A stretch of DNA of 64,000 nt from Paragorgia papillata (lineage: Eukaryota; Cnidaria; Anthozoa; Scleralcyonacea; Coralliidae), in assembly GCA_035771165.1 (NCBI GenBank), contig JAWNZC010000232.1, positions 325,001 through 389,000 of the forward strand, read 5' to 3'. This document shows positions 50,368-64,000 of the stretch, piece by piece. Under the pieces are notes generated by a model, which ran no database searches, had not been told where the DNA came from, and saw only the letters and a program-made list of their open reading frames with translations. The first letter of the stretch is position 1. Every line of letters begins with the position of its first letter. The translations under genes were made by a program, and so were the position numbers.

Positions 50368-50372
50368 GCTTC

Positions 50373-53300
50373 ATGTATACTATAATTATACTATATTTCC
50401 TGATTGCGTCATCCATAATGGCGTTCAGTCGGGGTTTTATGAGCTCCGTCAATTTTTGGTTTATTTTATTATTTTATCTGACTTTTGATGGACTACTAAG
50501 TTATAAAAGAAGGCCCTTGGCTAATATAACAAACTCTGAACTGTTATATATCTGTGAAGAAATTACAAGCACTCAAATCCGACGAGCTGGAAATCGAAAG
50601 TTAACGGCCAAACAACAGTCGTTACCTTCTTCAATGAAACTTATCATTACGTGCCGCATTTTTTTATCTGCTTCAATTTCTTTGATGCTAATCCAGTTGT
50701 CTGGAGACGTGGAAAGCAACCCTGGACCTGGACCTGGACTGCATAAAAATATCCACCCTTCCTTGAACTGCGTTTTACTCAACGCTAGAAGCCTGAAGAG
50801 TATACACAAAAAAGCTGACAAATACGTATCAAATCTTGCCTGTTTTCAAAATTTAGTCTACACAGAGAACGTTGATGTGGCATTTATTACGGAAACCTGG
50901 CTCACGGAAGTTATTCAAAATACTGAAATCTTACCACCTTCGGACTTCACTATATTCCGGGAAGACAGACACGAAACTCGTGGTGGAGGAGTACTACTAG
51001 CGGTAAGAACAGCTTCATTTAAATCAATCAAGAGCGTAAACATTTCTACCACCTTAGAACTCGTAACTTGTGAAGTTACAACATTTTCTAACGGCAAAAT
51101 CTTTCTCTGTTCGTGTTACCGACCTCCCAGTTCCGACTCCACATGGTCTAATAAATTTACTGATTTTCTCAGTCAAGTCCGTGATCAATATGAAAACGTT
51201 GTAATTTGTGGCGACTTTAATTTTCCTAAAATTAATTGGGTGTCTACAGAAAACACAGTTGGGGCGGAAGAAGTTAATTTCATTGAAACTTTGAACGATT
51301 TTTTCTTATCTCAGCTGACGATTTTACCAACCCGTTACACTAACGTGCTTGATCTCATCATCACGTGCACGCCAGATCGCGTAACAATCCGAGAGATACT
51401 GTCGCCAGAAGAGGCTGGCATGTTTGCCGATCACGCAATCATACTGTTTGGTATCGCAACGAAAATCAAATCTCCCGCCGTGACCCGCGGATTTGTATAT
51501 GACTACCGGCGCGCGGACTTCAGCGGACTTCGCCTAGCGATTGAAAATTATAACTTGTCTGCCCTAATCGACACATCTTTAGATATTAACGAAAACTGGA
51601 CAAGATGGAAAAATACTTTTAAAGCAATCGTTTCCGATTTTGTTCCCATCAGACACTTGAAAAGAAAAAACGGTCTACCTTGGATCACAGGCGAAATCAT
51701 GCACGTCATTCACCAAAAAGAGTTTCTGCGCAAAAAGCTAAAACGTTTTCACGACAAGTATATATATGAAAAGTTTAAAAATCTTAGATCTACTGTCAAA
51801 CAAATGATCTCTGCTGCCCGCGAGAACTTTTTCAACTGTCTATCAACAGACCTAAAACAAAATCCTAAACGCTTCTGGTCGGTTTTCAAGCTTACGTCGA
51901 AAAAAAGCAGTCTACCGCAAACTATCTCAATGGCCAACACCACCAGCCATCAAAACAGAATCATTGCTTCCAAACCCAAACCTATCGCTGAGCTCTTTAA
52001 CCAATACTTTTCTTCAGTGTTCCACACAGAAACAACTCCAGTTTTTAACACGTCTCAAGTCCTTGATGAAAATGCTCAGACCAGTATCGAAATCACAGTT
52101 GAAGAGATCCTAGTTCTTCTGAAATCCTTCGATGTGCATAAAGCTACGGGCCCTGATGGCATACCCAACAGATTACTAAAAGAAACAGCTGAACAAATTG
52201 CTCCATCGTTGTGTTCATTATTCAACCTGTCCTTGCAAACCGGAACCCTTCCTAATGAGTGGAAAATTGGTAACATCGTCCCAGTTTATAAGAAAGGAGA
52301 CAAACATTGCGCAGAAAATTATCGGCCAATATCCCTGCTCTCAAATATATCTAAACTTTTGGAACGCTGTGTCCTGTTCAAGATAAGAGATCATCTCTTG
52401 CAGTACATCAATTCAGATCAACATGGGTTTATCCCTGGTAAGTCTTGTACTACTCAGTTAGTTCAGGTTCTTGAGAATATTGGTCACCAACTGGACAATG
52501 GTAAACAAACAGACGTAATTTACCTCGACATGAGAAAAGCCTTTGATAAAGTGCGACACTCCGTATTACTCGAGAAATTGCGTGATATCAATATTCACGG
52601 AAACTTACATACCTGGTTTTGTTCATATTTGTTAGGGCGTAAACAGCGCGTTATCATCCCCGGAGCAACCTCATCTACTCTTCCCGTTACTTCAGGCGTT
52701 CCGCAAGGATCTATTCTTGGACCTATGCTTTTTTTACTCTATATAAACAAGCTACCAGATTCTGTTCAATCTTCGACTGTCGCGTGTTTCGCAGACGACA
52801 CAAAGTTGTTTAAAACAATCAACTCTTGTTCGGATGCAAAGTTCCTCCAACAAGACCTTGACAGTTTGGAAAAATGGACAAAAACTTCTGGACTCTGCTT
52901 TAATGAAGAAAAGACAAAATCTCAGTCCATTACCCGTAGAAAGGTACCAATCAAACATCAGTACCACCTCAAAGATAAAGCGATCGGAAACCTTAAATGT
53001 GAACGAGATCTTGGTATTTGGATGACGCAAGATTTAACATGGTCAAAACAGGTTGCTGTCCAAACCTCAGCTGCAACAGAGTGCTTGGTTTGGTACGTCG
53101 TTCCTTAAGAGAGGTCACAGATCCCTGTGTCCGTCGTACAATCTACCTTGCAATCGTACGTCCACATCTCGGGTATGCAACTCAGGTATGGTCCTCGCAA
53201 TCTGTGGAACTTATCAGACGCGTGGAACGGGTTCAACGGCGCGCTACCAAAGTAATTCTGAGTCTTCCATTCCAATCATCAGTAACTTACAGACAACGAC

Positions 53301-53725
53301 TGCTGACATTAAACCTACTTCCAGTTTCCTACTGGCACGAATACCTGGACTTAATCTTCTTCTTCAAAATTATTAATAACATGGCTATAATCGATCCCGA
53401 AATCTTACCTACTCCGTACATTCCTATCAGAACAACAAGAAACAGCTCGACTCCTGACATCTTACAGTTTCGCCCGCGAAAATGTAAAACTCTTACTTTC
53501 CAACGTTCCTATATTACAAGAATGTGCAGGACTTGGAACACTTTAACATCCCAGTTACGTGTAAAAGGGACCGCTTTCTCCAGTTTTAAAAGCAACCTCC
53601 TGTCCTACTACATAGCAGCAGTACTTCAAATTTACAACCCTGAAGACCCCAGATCATGGAAATCGATTTGCACAAAATGCAACTCAACCCGAGGTCTCAA
53701 CGAAGCGATCCGTTGCTGCATCTGA
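50373..53725 (+). pseudogene. LINE polyprotein: signal-like N-terminus, 2A, APE endonuclease, RT; one frameshift
   Basis: The frame 50373-53108 gives, from the first Met, a hydrophobic N-terminus (1-45). The likely real start is Met 88, giving MKLIITCRIFLSASIS followed by the 2A-like GDVESNPGP. Then come APE endonuclease (LNCVLLNARSLKSI; ITETWL; CGDFNFPKINW; about 135-345) and RT: ATGPDGIP, NYRPISLLS, YLDMRKAFDKVRH, GVPQGSILGP, CFADDTKLFK (about 806). Near 53040-53100 it shifts into the frame 53018-53725, with RRTIYLAIVRPHLGYATQVW and FRPRKCKTLTFQRSY, ending TGA at 53723-53725. The enzyme nicks target DNA and primes cDNA there. Inactive in RT only through the one frameshift. Confidence 0.9.
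50697..50729 (+). promoter_or_regulatory. 2A-like ribosome-skipping peptide
   Basis: Residues 109-119 of the LINE frame read LSGDVESNPGP, matching the D-(V/I)-E-x-N-P-G-P rule. It follows a signal-like hydrophobic segment (from Met 88). Ribosome skipping would release the leader and leave the endonuclease-RT with an N-terminal Pro. Known in CR1-type non-LTR elements. Confidence 0.9.
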
Positions 53726-54129
53726 TGTCTGAAACTTATATTATTATTATTATTATTATAATTATTATAATAATTATTATTATTATTTACTTATTTACTT
53801 TATTTACTTGGGACCGCAGTAATTGGCATTAAGCTGTTGTGGGCACCCTGCCACGTAATTGTAAATTTGTTATTGTGATTTAATTGTAAATTTACTTATT
53901 TTTTATTTTATTATTATTAACTTTACTGAAATCTAATTACTTAAAGCACACTCACTCACACAATACACCTATGTACTTATTATCTATAGTATACCAATGT
54001 GGCAAAACGTAATAAATAAAATAAATAAATAATTATTCCAATCTTGCCCAATCATGTCACAGGCGTGATTCATGCGTGAGTCATGCGTGAGTCACGGTGC
54101 GTGAGTCACGCTGAATATTAATGAGGCGG

Positions 54130-55043
<914 letters not shown>

Positions 55044-58000
55044 AATTGAATATTAATATTGAAAAATTGGAAGACCTTGGCAATGATCGAATTATGGCCA
55101 TACGGCTTCGAACTGTTGATAAGCGGAATTTTTACATTATAGGAGCATATCTGCCTTCATCTAATTTACCTATTGGCATATACAGAGCTTTTGCTGAAGA
55201 TTTAGAAGATGTCATCAACCAACTTTGCAACCGAGGCTCTTTTATAGTCCTTGGAGACTTTAATTGCCATATAGGTACATTTGGAGGTCCAAGAAGCTTT
55301 ATAGAAGTTAATGAAAGAGGTAAACATTTCGTTTGTATGATGCAAAGACTCGCATTAATATCAGTAAACTCCCAACCATTTTGCACGGGGCCTGTTGAAA
55401 CATTTTATAATACAAATGGTCTCATGAAAACGACTGTAGATCACATACTAATCAGTGAAGATCATATCGATCTAATTAAATCATGCTATGTTGGAGATGA
55501 CAATAGTCGAAATCTCTCTTACCATCGACCAATCTTCTGTACATTACAAATACGTCCTGAAAACATATTTAAAGATCCAAAGCCTAGAGTATTTTTTGCA
55601 TGGAAAAAGATATGTTGTCCTGCTATCAGGGATGATTACCAAACAAAAGTTACTACTGGTCTTAACAATTTGAACGTCAAAGAATCTGAACTTGTAGATC
55701 TATCTCCAGTTGAAGAGTTAATGAAAGCTATAACAGCTGTATTCCATTCATCCGCTGAACAGTGTATTCCAAAAACTAAATCTAAACATTATCTCAAGCC
55801 ATTTTGGAAACAGGGACTGAAACCTTTTCACGAAAATAGTCGCTATTACAGAAAACTTTGGATTCAGTACGGGCGCCCTCGTAATTCTGACAATCAATTT
55901 TTTAAAGATTATAAACAGGCAAAACGAGATTTTAGAAGAGAGCTAAGACGAAAAGCTTATGAATTTGAGTCAAAAGAATATGAAAGGCTTGAAAATATAT
56001 TTGAAGTTGACAATAGCGCGTTCCAACGCTTGATGTCCAATCAACGGAAAGAAAGAGGACTACAAACAAACGATTTAAAAATTGATGGTAATTTCATAAA
56101 TGATCCAGAGGAACTTCGTAAAGTATGGAAAGAGCATTATTCCCAATTGTATACTCCTAAAGCTCACCCAAATTTTGATGATGAATTTTCTGCCTATATT
56201 GAAAACTGCGTAAAAGAATATGAAATTAAGAGTCAAGATGCAGTTTATGATGCTTTAGATGAACCTTTTACAACTGAAGAAGTTGGCGCAATATGTGCAA
56301 AGTTACCAAATGAAAAATCGTCTGGTCCTGACGGTTTGACCTATGAACACATCAAACACGGTGGTTATGCGGCTATTAACGTTATAACTGTGATACTCAA
56401 TGCCATCAGATGTATAGAAATAATCCCTAAATCTCTAGCTGTTGGTGATATAATTTCTCTTTTTAAGACCAATAAGAAAAATAGACTTAATAAAGACCAT
56501 TACAGAGGAATAACATTGCTTAATGTTATCGGTAAGATCTTCGAAAGACTAATTTTGAACAGATGGATGCCTTTTTTTGCTGAAAACAATTTTCCAAACT
56601 GTCTCCAGTATGCCTATCAGGAAGAGAAAAGTTGCGTCGATGCCAGTATGTCTCTACAGGAAGCTATTTTGCACAACATAGAAAATGGTAGTAAAGTTTA
56701 TTGTTGTTTTCTTGATTCAACGAAGGCTTTCGACACGGTATGGATTTCTGGCCTTTTCTATAAAATGTACAATTTGGGTATCCAAGGTAAAACCTGGCGC
56801 CTCTTGCAAAATTGGTACAGTAAGCTTAGCAGTCGAGTCCTCCTAGACGGTGTGGCTTCGGAAGAATTTCCGGTTCTACAAGGTGTACGGCAGGGTGGCG
56901 TATTATCCCCATGGCTGTTTATGATTTTTAATGATGACTTGCCTAAAATTCTTAGCGAGTGTAACGAACATTTCTGGTTAAATAAACTTCTATGTAACCC
57001 TATTACGGTCGCTGACGATATTACGCTGTTATCTACACGAGTAAAAGGCCTGCAAGAAATGTTATACTCTTTAGAAAAGTATAGCTCGAAGTGGCGTTTT
57101 GAATTTAACCCAGGGAAGACAACCGCAGTAACCTTTGGAGAATCAACGCAGAAGTATAACAAGGAGAAGTGTTCGAGAGAATGGACATTGTATGGTGTTC
57201 CAATTAAGGAAAAAAGAACGTGGCCACACGTTGGCATTGAATTATCTGGAAACTTTTCAAGCACAGAAAGGACATTAGAGGCCTGTAAAAAAGCCAAGTC
57301 GGTGATGGCGTGTCTTGTCAACATTGGTGTCCGACCAAATGCATTAAACCCAATATGCGGAGCCAGTTTATGGCGTACAGTTGGTCAACCAACAGCACTG
57401 TACGGGTGCGAACTTTGGAATAATTTAACAATTAATGAAATAAATTCATTGGAAAGAAGCCAGCGCTTTAACGCCAAGCGCATTCAAGGTCTTGATTGGA
57501 ACACTAGTTCAGAAGCAACTACTGGAAGCTTAGGTTTGTGGTCCATGGAGGGGCAAATTGGAAAAAACAAACTACTGTACTTTGGTCGCTTATGAAATAC
57601 AATTTAATACAATTCTACAATTGTATTGAAATACAATTCTAAAGAAATACAATTTAATAAGTTATTTAACGACTTATACCGACGAACTGTTCTTCCCAAC
57701 AAAAAACATTTGGAAGAGAATTGTCTATGATGAAATAAAAAAATACGAGATCGAAAAATGGAAAAGCGGCATGACAAACAAAGAAGAACTTGGTTTTTAC
57801 AGGGAAATTCATACCAAGTTGAAACCACTCTATATGTGGGAATTAGCCAAAAGACATCCTTCTGAAAAATCGTTAATAGTTATGCTAGTTAATATTATTT
57901 GCGGAAACGTACCTGAAATCTTCAACTTGTGGACACATAGTGACATCATTCCTCGTTGTATTTTTTGTAACTCACAAATGTGGAACATCAACTACCATTT

Positions 58001-58344
58001 TATTATGTCGTGTACACATTTCAACACTTGGCGAAACAAAATGTGCGATGAAATCACTGACGAACTTCCGGTAGATATTCTAGTAAAACTTCATTCTCTA
58101 GATGACGTTGATCTCTATGAGAGTATTATTAGTGGACAAATTCCTGTTCCTAGTGCAAATCCAACGTTAATTGATAAATTCAATTTAATTGTACTAAAGC
58201 ACATTCGGAAATTATTGAGACCACCTAATTAATTTTCTTATATTAGGTAAATCGTTAAATTATTTATTTGTTAAAGTACTTATTTATATATATATTACAT
58301 TTAAAATTTTGTAAATATCTTCAGAATTGGAGGAATTAAAATCA
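55044..58344 (+). mobile_element. 5'-truncated LINE between long direct duplications
   Basis: Coding homology begins inside the endonuclease domain at 55046 and ends at 58232, then about 110 bp of AT-rich 3' UTR up to a (CTAC)n array. It is flanked by two [array + 480-bp] blocks. Confidence 0.8.
55046..58232 (+). pseudogene. APE-type LINE ORF2: partial endonuclease, RT, C-terminal zinc knuckle
   Basis: The frame 55046-57595 starts within the APE endonuclease: IVLGDFNCHIG, then TVDHILISEDH and LSYHRPI (family SDH box reads SYH). RT follows: SSGPDGLTYEHIKH, DHYRGITLLNVIGKIFE, CFLDSTKAFDTVWI, GVRQGGVLSPWLFMIF, and VADDITLLS (YADD box, about 654), then thumb blocks. A tandem duplication of AATACAATT-type bases (57597-57660) breaks the frame. 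The continuation (57735-58232) has KRIVYDEIKKYEIEKW and IPRCIFCNSQMWNINYHFIM, a CCHC knuckle typical of the C-terminus. The first about 100 endonuclease residues are missing. Clade not determined; non-CR1-like RT. Inactive. Confidence 0.85.
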
Positions 58345-60088
<1,744 letters not shown>

Positions 60089-60902
60089 TTAGCCAGAATA
60101 AAATGCTAAAAAAAGACTCGTCTTCACGCTTCAAAGTGTTAAGAGTTAGTTAAAAAGGACAAAACCCTCAATAGCAATCATTACGAAATTATGTAGAACC
60201 GCTCTGAAACTGTGTAATTGTACAGCTAGAAGTAACTCTGATTGTTGATTTGCGAGTATTAAATTCACGACGGTACATTACGGCATTACGCACTCTAGAA
60301 ATCGACACAGATCGAACGAGGGCTTCTCTATATATGGTCTTATATGAAGTACTTCGTTCCAGACCGCAGTAATTTGCTTGAATCAAACATCACACCAATA
60401 ATAGCTGACATACCAAGGTTTTCATATTTCTATTTACTCTTGTTTTCCCATTTGGTTTCGTTTGGCAACTAGGCTGCCTAGAAAGCGTGTTTATTTTGTT
60501 TCTTCGTTTGAAATCTATTATTATTTCAGTTTTATCGATAAGCCATAGACCTACTTTATTATTTTGGTCAATATTCGCTTCTGTTGATTTAACGCTTTAT
60601 TTTTATTGCTCGGCATTCAACAGATCGGAAGGGGTCAAGAGTGGAAAATCAATGGGCGGTTTTTAAAATCTCGGGCTCTACGCAGGCTACTGTGCTTACC
60701 AGCTCGCGTTTCTTCAGCTCGCCTCGCCCCTCTCCCGACCGAAACGCTTGCAGTACGTACGACTCTAAGAACGTCTGCGAAGGAGGTTAAATCTCCCCGA
60801 GAGAACAATATAATTGGATGTAATCACGCGGTATTATTTTCTTTGAACTATGGTTTTTGTATCTACTGCGCATGCCCTAGTAATGAGTATACTATCACCC
60901 TG
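60089..60902. other. Unassigned stretch
   Basis: No gene recognised. A TCTACGCAGGCTACTG segment near 60676 resembles the GCCTGCGTAGCC repeats at 61268 and 62488. Confidence 0.4.
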
Positions 60903-61232
60903 TTAAAGTACCGATGCAGCGAAAATTAAGTTGGTCTAATTTGAAAGAACATTGAAAATGACAAAGTAACATCTTTTATAGAATTTCGTTTCCTTTCATT
61001 CTTGAGATATTCAGGTTTGTTTGATATGCAAATGACCTACTTGTGACATCACACTGCATAAGAAAATTCATTATGCAGTATGATGTCATAAGTAGACATT
61101 TGTATATCAAACAAACCTGAATATTTCAAGAATGAAGCAAGGAAACGAAATTCTACAAAAAGATGTTACTTTGTTATTTTCAATGTTCTTTCAAATTAGA
61201 CAAACTTAATTTTCGCTACATTGGCACTTTAA
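60903..61232. mobile_element. Foldback MITE with TTAA flanks
   Basis: TTAA at 60903-60906 and 61229-61232 flank inverted arms of about 130 bp starting AGTACCGATGCAGCG and AGTGCCAATGTAGCG. The centre holds a diverged TATGCAGTATGATGTCAT palindrome. TTAA target duplications are typical of piggyBac elements. Diverged relatives of one arm lie at 25735-25835 and 62505-62600. Confidence 0.75.
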
Positions 61233-61267
61233 GTTAAAGGTCATTGGCAAAAAAAATTAAGTTTGTC

Positions 61268-61346
61268 TAATTTGAAATAGCCTGCGTAGCCGGCGCTGGG
61301 GTGATTGGGAAAGGGAGCGCCTGCAGGCGCCTATTGTTATTTTTCG
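61268..61346. repeat. GCCTGCGTAGCC-type repeat (plus orientation)
   Basis: About 80 bp, inverted relative to 62415-62500, with GCGCTGGGG, GAGCGCCTGCAGGCGCC and TTGTTATTTTTCGT. This repeat core is common in coral and anemone DNA in my experience. Confidence 0.6.
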
Positions 61347-61587
61347 TGCCGCCCCCTAATTAAAACAGTGTATTTTTGGAAGTTGTCAATTTCTAGAACC
61401 TGACCTAAATAGCTTAATTAATTTGGAAGTTGATCGAATATTTACTCCGTTTAAAAAACACGTATCTAGAATTAACTAAAATAGCACAGTTATGAGTGAG
61501 CATGTGTATCAAAGTGCTTTCTTAATTCAGGAATTTGTGTGGTATATATTCGCTGTGTCAGCGTCTGACAACATTATATTATTCTGC

Positions 61588-61820
61588 AGGCCTGGCCAAA
61601 CGCTTTCAACATTTCATGCAACATCGTTCAGCATTGTTGAACGCATGTTGAACGAAAATTTGAACATGTTCAAATTTCGTACAACATCATTCAACACCAT
61701 TCAACAACGTTCAACATCATTCAGCAGGGTGGCCAAACGCTTTCAACGTGTTGAATCACGGTTGAATTAAACAATGTTGAACGATGTTGAATGAAATGTT
61801 GAAAACGTTTGGCCAGGCCT
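61588..61820. mobile_element. 233-bp MITE with AGGCCTGGCCAAACG inverted ends
   Basis: Starts AGGCCTGGCCAAACGCTTTC and ends with the reverse complement CGTTTGGCCAGGCCT. Arms of about 50 bp, with TGTTGAAC repeats inside. A second internal CCAAACGCTTTCAAC copy lies at 61732. Confidence 0.8.
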
Positions 61821-62414
61821 TGTTAATAGTGTTCACTGCAAAATATTTTAAATAATTAAACAATTTATGTTCAGTCGGCTACAGAAAGCTCAGACAGATT
61901 ATTTTTGTAGTTGTAAAACATGTGTATGTAACGACTATGACGATCGAATATAATCATAACATCTCGCAGCTCGCGACACTCGCAGCGAATTTTATTTTCC
62001 ACTGATAACTGGCGCTGATGGCCAATGCAGGAGAAGTACGCCGGAGTAGATCCCACCGATTCGAATCAAATGCGAGTGTAAGAAATGCTACATGATGTTT
62101 TACTCAAGCCAATGTCAGACAATTCAGCTACTCGCCGTTAAGCCGAAGTCGCCGAAGGGGCCACGTCTTGCGTGAAAATCTTACCGTAATTAACTGTTGG
62201 GAAACCAGCGAATAAATATTTTCCTTTGGATGCACATACAGCTGCCTTATGGCCACTCTCTTCTCAATCTCAGTTTATTTTGAGCTCGTTTCCTTATATT
62301 ATATACAAGGCACATTTTCACAACGCTCTTGAGGCTCTTCTTCACCAACGTCTGCAGCGGAAATTAGGTCATTAGCGTGTCAACCAATAGATTGCGAGCG
62401 TTCGCCGGCGAACG

Positions 62415-62500
62415 CTATACACGAAAAATAACAATGGGTGACTGCAGACGCTCCTTTCACTGTCCGTCCCAATCCCCAGCGTCGGCTACGCAGGCTAAAT
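62415..62500. repeat. GCCTGCGTAGCC-type repeat (minus orientation)
   Basis: Inverted relative to 61268-61346. Followed by the foldback arm at 62505. Confidence 0.6.
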
Positions 62501-62504
62501 TTGA

Positions 62505-62840
62505 AAGAACTCATAAAATTGTAACAGAATACATTTTGCAACTTTTTTGTATCTTTCTTTGTTTTCAAGATATTTTTTAATTTGTTTGATATGTAAATGA
62601 AATGGTCTCAGACGTCAGGAGTGGGGTAAAATATTTTTACATGTAGAAAAACCAGTTATGTCTAAGTTTGTTCAACGAAATCATTTGAAACTGTGCACAT
62701 AAATTAAAAACTCCTTGTAACGCTGAACATTTCATATTGAGCAATCATAGATATGTAAGTGATTTTGCTTTGTATGAATATACTGTACCCCGCTCCTGAC
62801 GTCAGGGTCCATCTCATTTAGATATTAAATTAACCAGAAA
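62505..62840. repeat. Foldback with CAGACGTCAGGAG ends
   Basis: GATATGTAAATGAAATGGTC (62589-62608) with GACGTCAGGAGTGGGG recurs inverted at 62789-62833 (CCCCGCTCCTGACGTCAGGG ... CATTTAGATATTAAATT). The left part is related to the MITE arm at 60930. Confidence 0.55.
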
Positions 62841-63843
62841 TACATCAATGCAACAACCCCTCGCCCGCTTTTATATGCTTTTTTGAAATACTCACACCCC
62901 CCACCCCACACCCCCTATTAAAATAAGCACTCCTGATATACAGCAAAAAGAATTGGAGGTTTCCAAAGGAATTATTTGAAGCAAGCCTTCAAATGCTCCC
63001 CTAGTTTGTATACATGTTTTGCAAAGGCAGAATTAAAAGGCAACAGGTTAAAAAAATACATTTATAATAGGAGTCTGAGATATTAAAAACAATTCAGTAG
63101 AATCGGATTCCAGAAAGAAGTATTAAACAGACAACCTTTCAGTCAAAAATTTGAAAATACCACCAAGAAAATTGACAAAGCCAGAGCCTAGGAGTATTAT
63201 AATAAAAAAAAAAGCACATGCAATTAAGTCAATGAAAAACATTACGCCCACAAAAGCTTAAGTTAGTGCTTTAAGTTAGCTTTAGTTAAGTAGACGAGAA
63301 AAGGGAAAGCACGACAGGGGCAGATCTAGACTGTAGCAACTGTAGCGAATGCTACAGTCAGATTTTCCCGAAAAAAATATGATTAAATTAAATTAACATT
63401 AAATTAACACCATCTGCATAATATGTCACTAATATTCAGCTTTTCCAAAGTTCAAAACCACCATTTCAGGCATTCATGCGCGCGTTATATAAATTATTGC
63501 CGGGCGCACAACCTACAAACCTGCTGTGCCCATTGAGCGTGCCCGTAATTGATCTAAACTGCATTGTCAGCTCATGTTTCTCTCACTAGAATGCATCGCG
63601 CAAAGGCGCATTCCGACGTGGTGGCGATGTGTTACGACGGCTACAGTTGTGCTAAATTTGGACTGTAGCCGCTACAGTTGACTGTAGCAAACCAATCAAC
63701 ACGCCAGATTTAGGTCACGTTTTGCTGCCTTTCATGAACTTCCGCTACATTTCGCTAGAGCGAAGAAATCTCCGATGATTAGACTATGATGTGATGTAAT
63801 TACTCGTTCGTTCCCTTGGCTTCCCTCCAACAACGTTTTACAG
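62841..63843. other. Unassigned stretch with CTGTAGC motifs
   Basis: 63320-63690 is rich in CTGTAGC/GCTACAG in both orientations (e.g. GACTGTAGCCGCTACAGTTG near 63661), probably a decayed repeat. No gene recognised. Confidence 0.4.
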
Positions 63844-64000
63844 CAACTGTTGCGTGTCTTGGATGATATGAGTTATTCTCCTAAGGGAAAGGAGGATGAG
63901 TTGATTGCTCTTAAGCGTTACTGTGAGAAATGTCTTAAGAGCGAATTTGAAAGAAAGAAGGATGATCCTCGCCGTGTATGTTTGTGTATTAACTATTCGA
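63844..64000 (+). CDS. Possible partial exon running off the window
   Basis: An open plus frame (from a stop at 63787-63789) reads, after a TTTTACAG splice-acceptor-like site, QLLRVLDDMSYSPKGKEDEL then KRYCEKCLKSEFERKKDD and CLCINYS. It is charged, with regular composition and codon use unlike the AT-rich flanks. Truncated by the window edge. I do not recognise the protein; a chance ORF of 50 codons is possible. Confidence 0.35.

Larger units (their letters stand above)
39061..50370. mobile_element. Maverick/Polinton (adintovirus-like) provirus, truncated, with nested insertion
   Basis: About 11.3 kb of clustered genes typical of Polintons: protein-primed DNA polymerase B (C-terminus only), packaging ATPase, adenain-type protease, double-jelly-roll major capsid, pVI-like protein, penton-like minor capsid, rve integrase with chromodomain, and accessory genes. 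Plus-strand genes (39088-42239) converge on minus-strand genes (42308-50246). Terminal inverted repeats and the N-terminal two-thirds or more of the polymerase are missing on the left. On the right a LINE begins within about 130 bp of the last gene. The integrase is split by a 2.45-kb insertion. The element would have behaved as a virus-like transposon. This copy cannot replicate by itself. Confidence 0.92.
50373..54030 (+). mobile_element. CR1-like LINE with 2A peptide
   Basis: An ORF2-type polyprotein (endonuclease, RT, C-terminal domain) is followed by (ATT)n at 53735-53780 and an AATAAA-rich 3' region with an (AATAA)n tail near 54010-54030. The 5' end is not defined; it abuts the provirus. 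One frameshift only, so fairly young. Confidence 0.8.

Noticed and set aside
61492..61770. 92-residue ORF
   Set aside because: Falls across the 233-bp MITE; no domain.

Overview
The window looks like nuclear DNA of a marine invertebrate animal, most plausibly a cnidarian (anthozoan-like). Evidence: AT-rich, intron-containing DNA packed with animal-type transposons (Maverick/Polinton, Crypton, DIRS-like, Penelope-like, CR1-like LINEs, Tc1/mariner, Mutator-like). It also holds a DEAH-helicase/RBR gene of a kind I associate with invertebrate animals and plants, and short repeats with a GCCTGCGTAGCC core that I associate with corals. The species assignment is inference.

Layout. 1-7.0 kb: AT microsatellites, hairpin repeats and a 3.5-kb long-inverted-repeat element with ATT flanks. 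7.0-9.6 kb: a DIRS-type recombinase relic and a Tc1/mariner element with 241-bp inverted repeats and TA flanks. 10.4-15.8 kb: a decayed DIRS-like retroelement (RT, RNase H, tyrosine recombinase, all on minus) between direct repeats. 16.0-17.1 kb: Penelope-like relics with hammerhead-type motifs. 17.1-18.4 kb: an 18-bp minisatellite open on both strands. 18.4-28.2 kb: the only convincing host gene, five RRMs, a DEAH helicase and, after a 2.8-kb repeat-filled intron, an RBR (RING-IBR-RING) E3 module. 28.3-33.4 kb: a LINE relic and several foldback elements. 33.5-35.5 kb: a Crypton-type element with an intact tyrosine recombinase. 36.2-37.8 kb: a MITE, then a retrozyme-like locus with three hammerhead ribozyme copies (two identical and apparently intact, 277 nt apart). 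37.8-38.8 kb: an internally deleted Mutator-like gene.

39.1-50.4 kb is a Maverick/Polinton (adintovirus-like) provirus lacking visible ends. Its plus-strand genes are a DNA polymerase B C-terminus, a zinc-finger packaging ATPase and two conserved small proteins. Converging on them are minus-strand genes for protease, major capsid, pVI-like protein, penton-like protein, an interrupted integrase, a frameshifted Bcl-2-like ORF (found outside the long ORFs) and a triple GRF zinc-finger protein. The capsid genes abut or overlap by a few bases. The integrase is split by a 2.45-kb nested insertion.

50.4-54.0 kb is a CR1-like LINE with a 2A-like peptide after a signal-like segment. 54.1-60.1 kb holds a second, 5'-truncated LINE between two copies of a [tetranucleotide array + 480 bp] block. 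60.1-63.8 kb is foldback MITEs and unrecognised DNA; the last 160 bases may be a partial exon.

Most candidates for new biology are selfish-element parts: the tandem hammerhead locus, the Bcl-2-like gene of the Polinton, the intact Crypton recombinase and the very long duplication around the second LINE. The helicase/RBR gene is the main candidate for host RNA surveillance or innate immunity.
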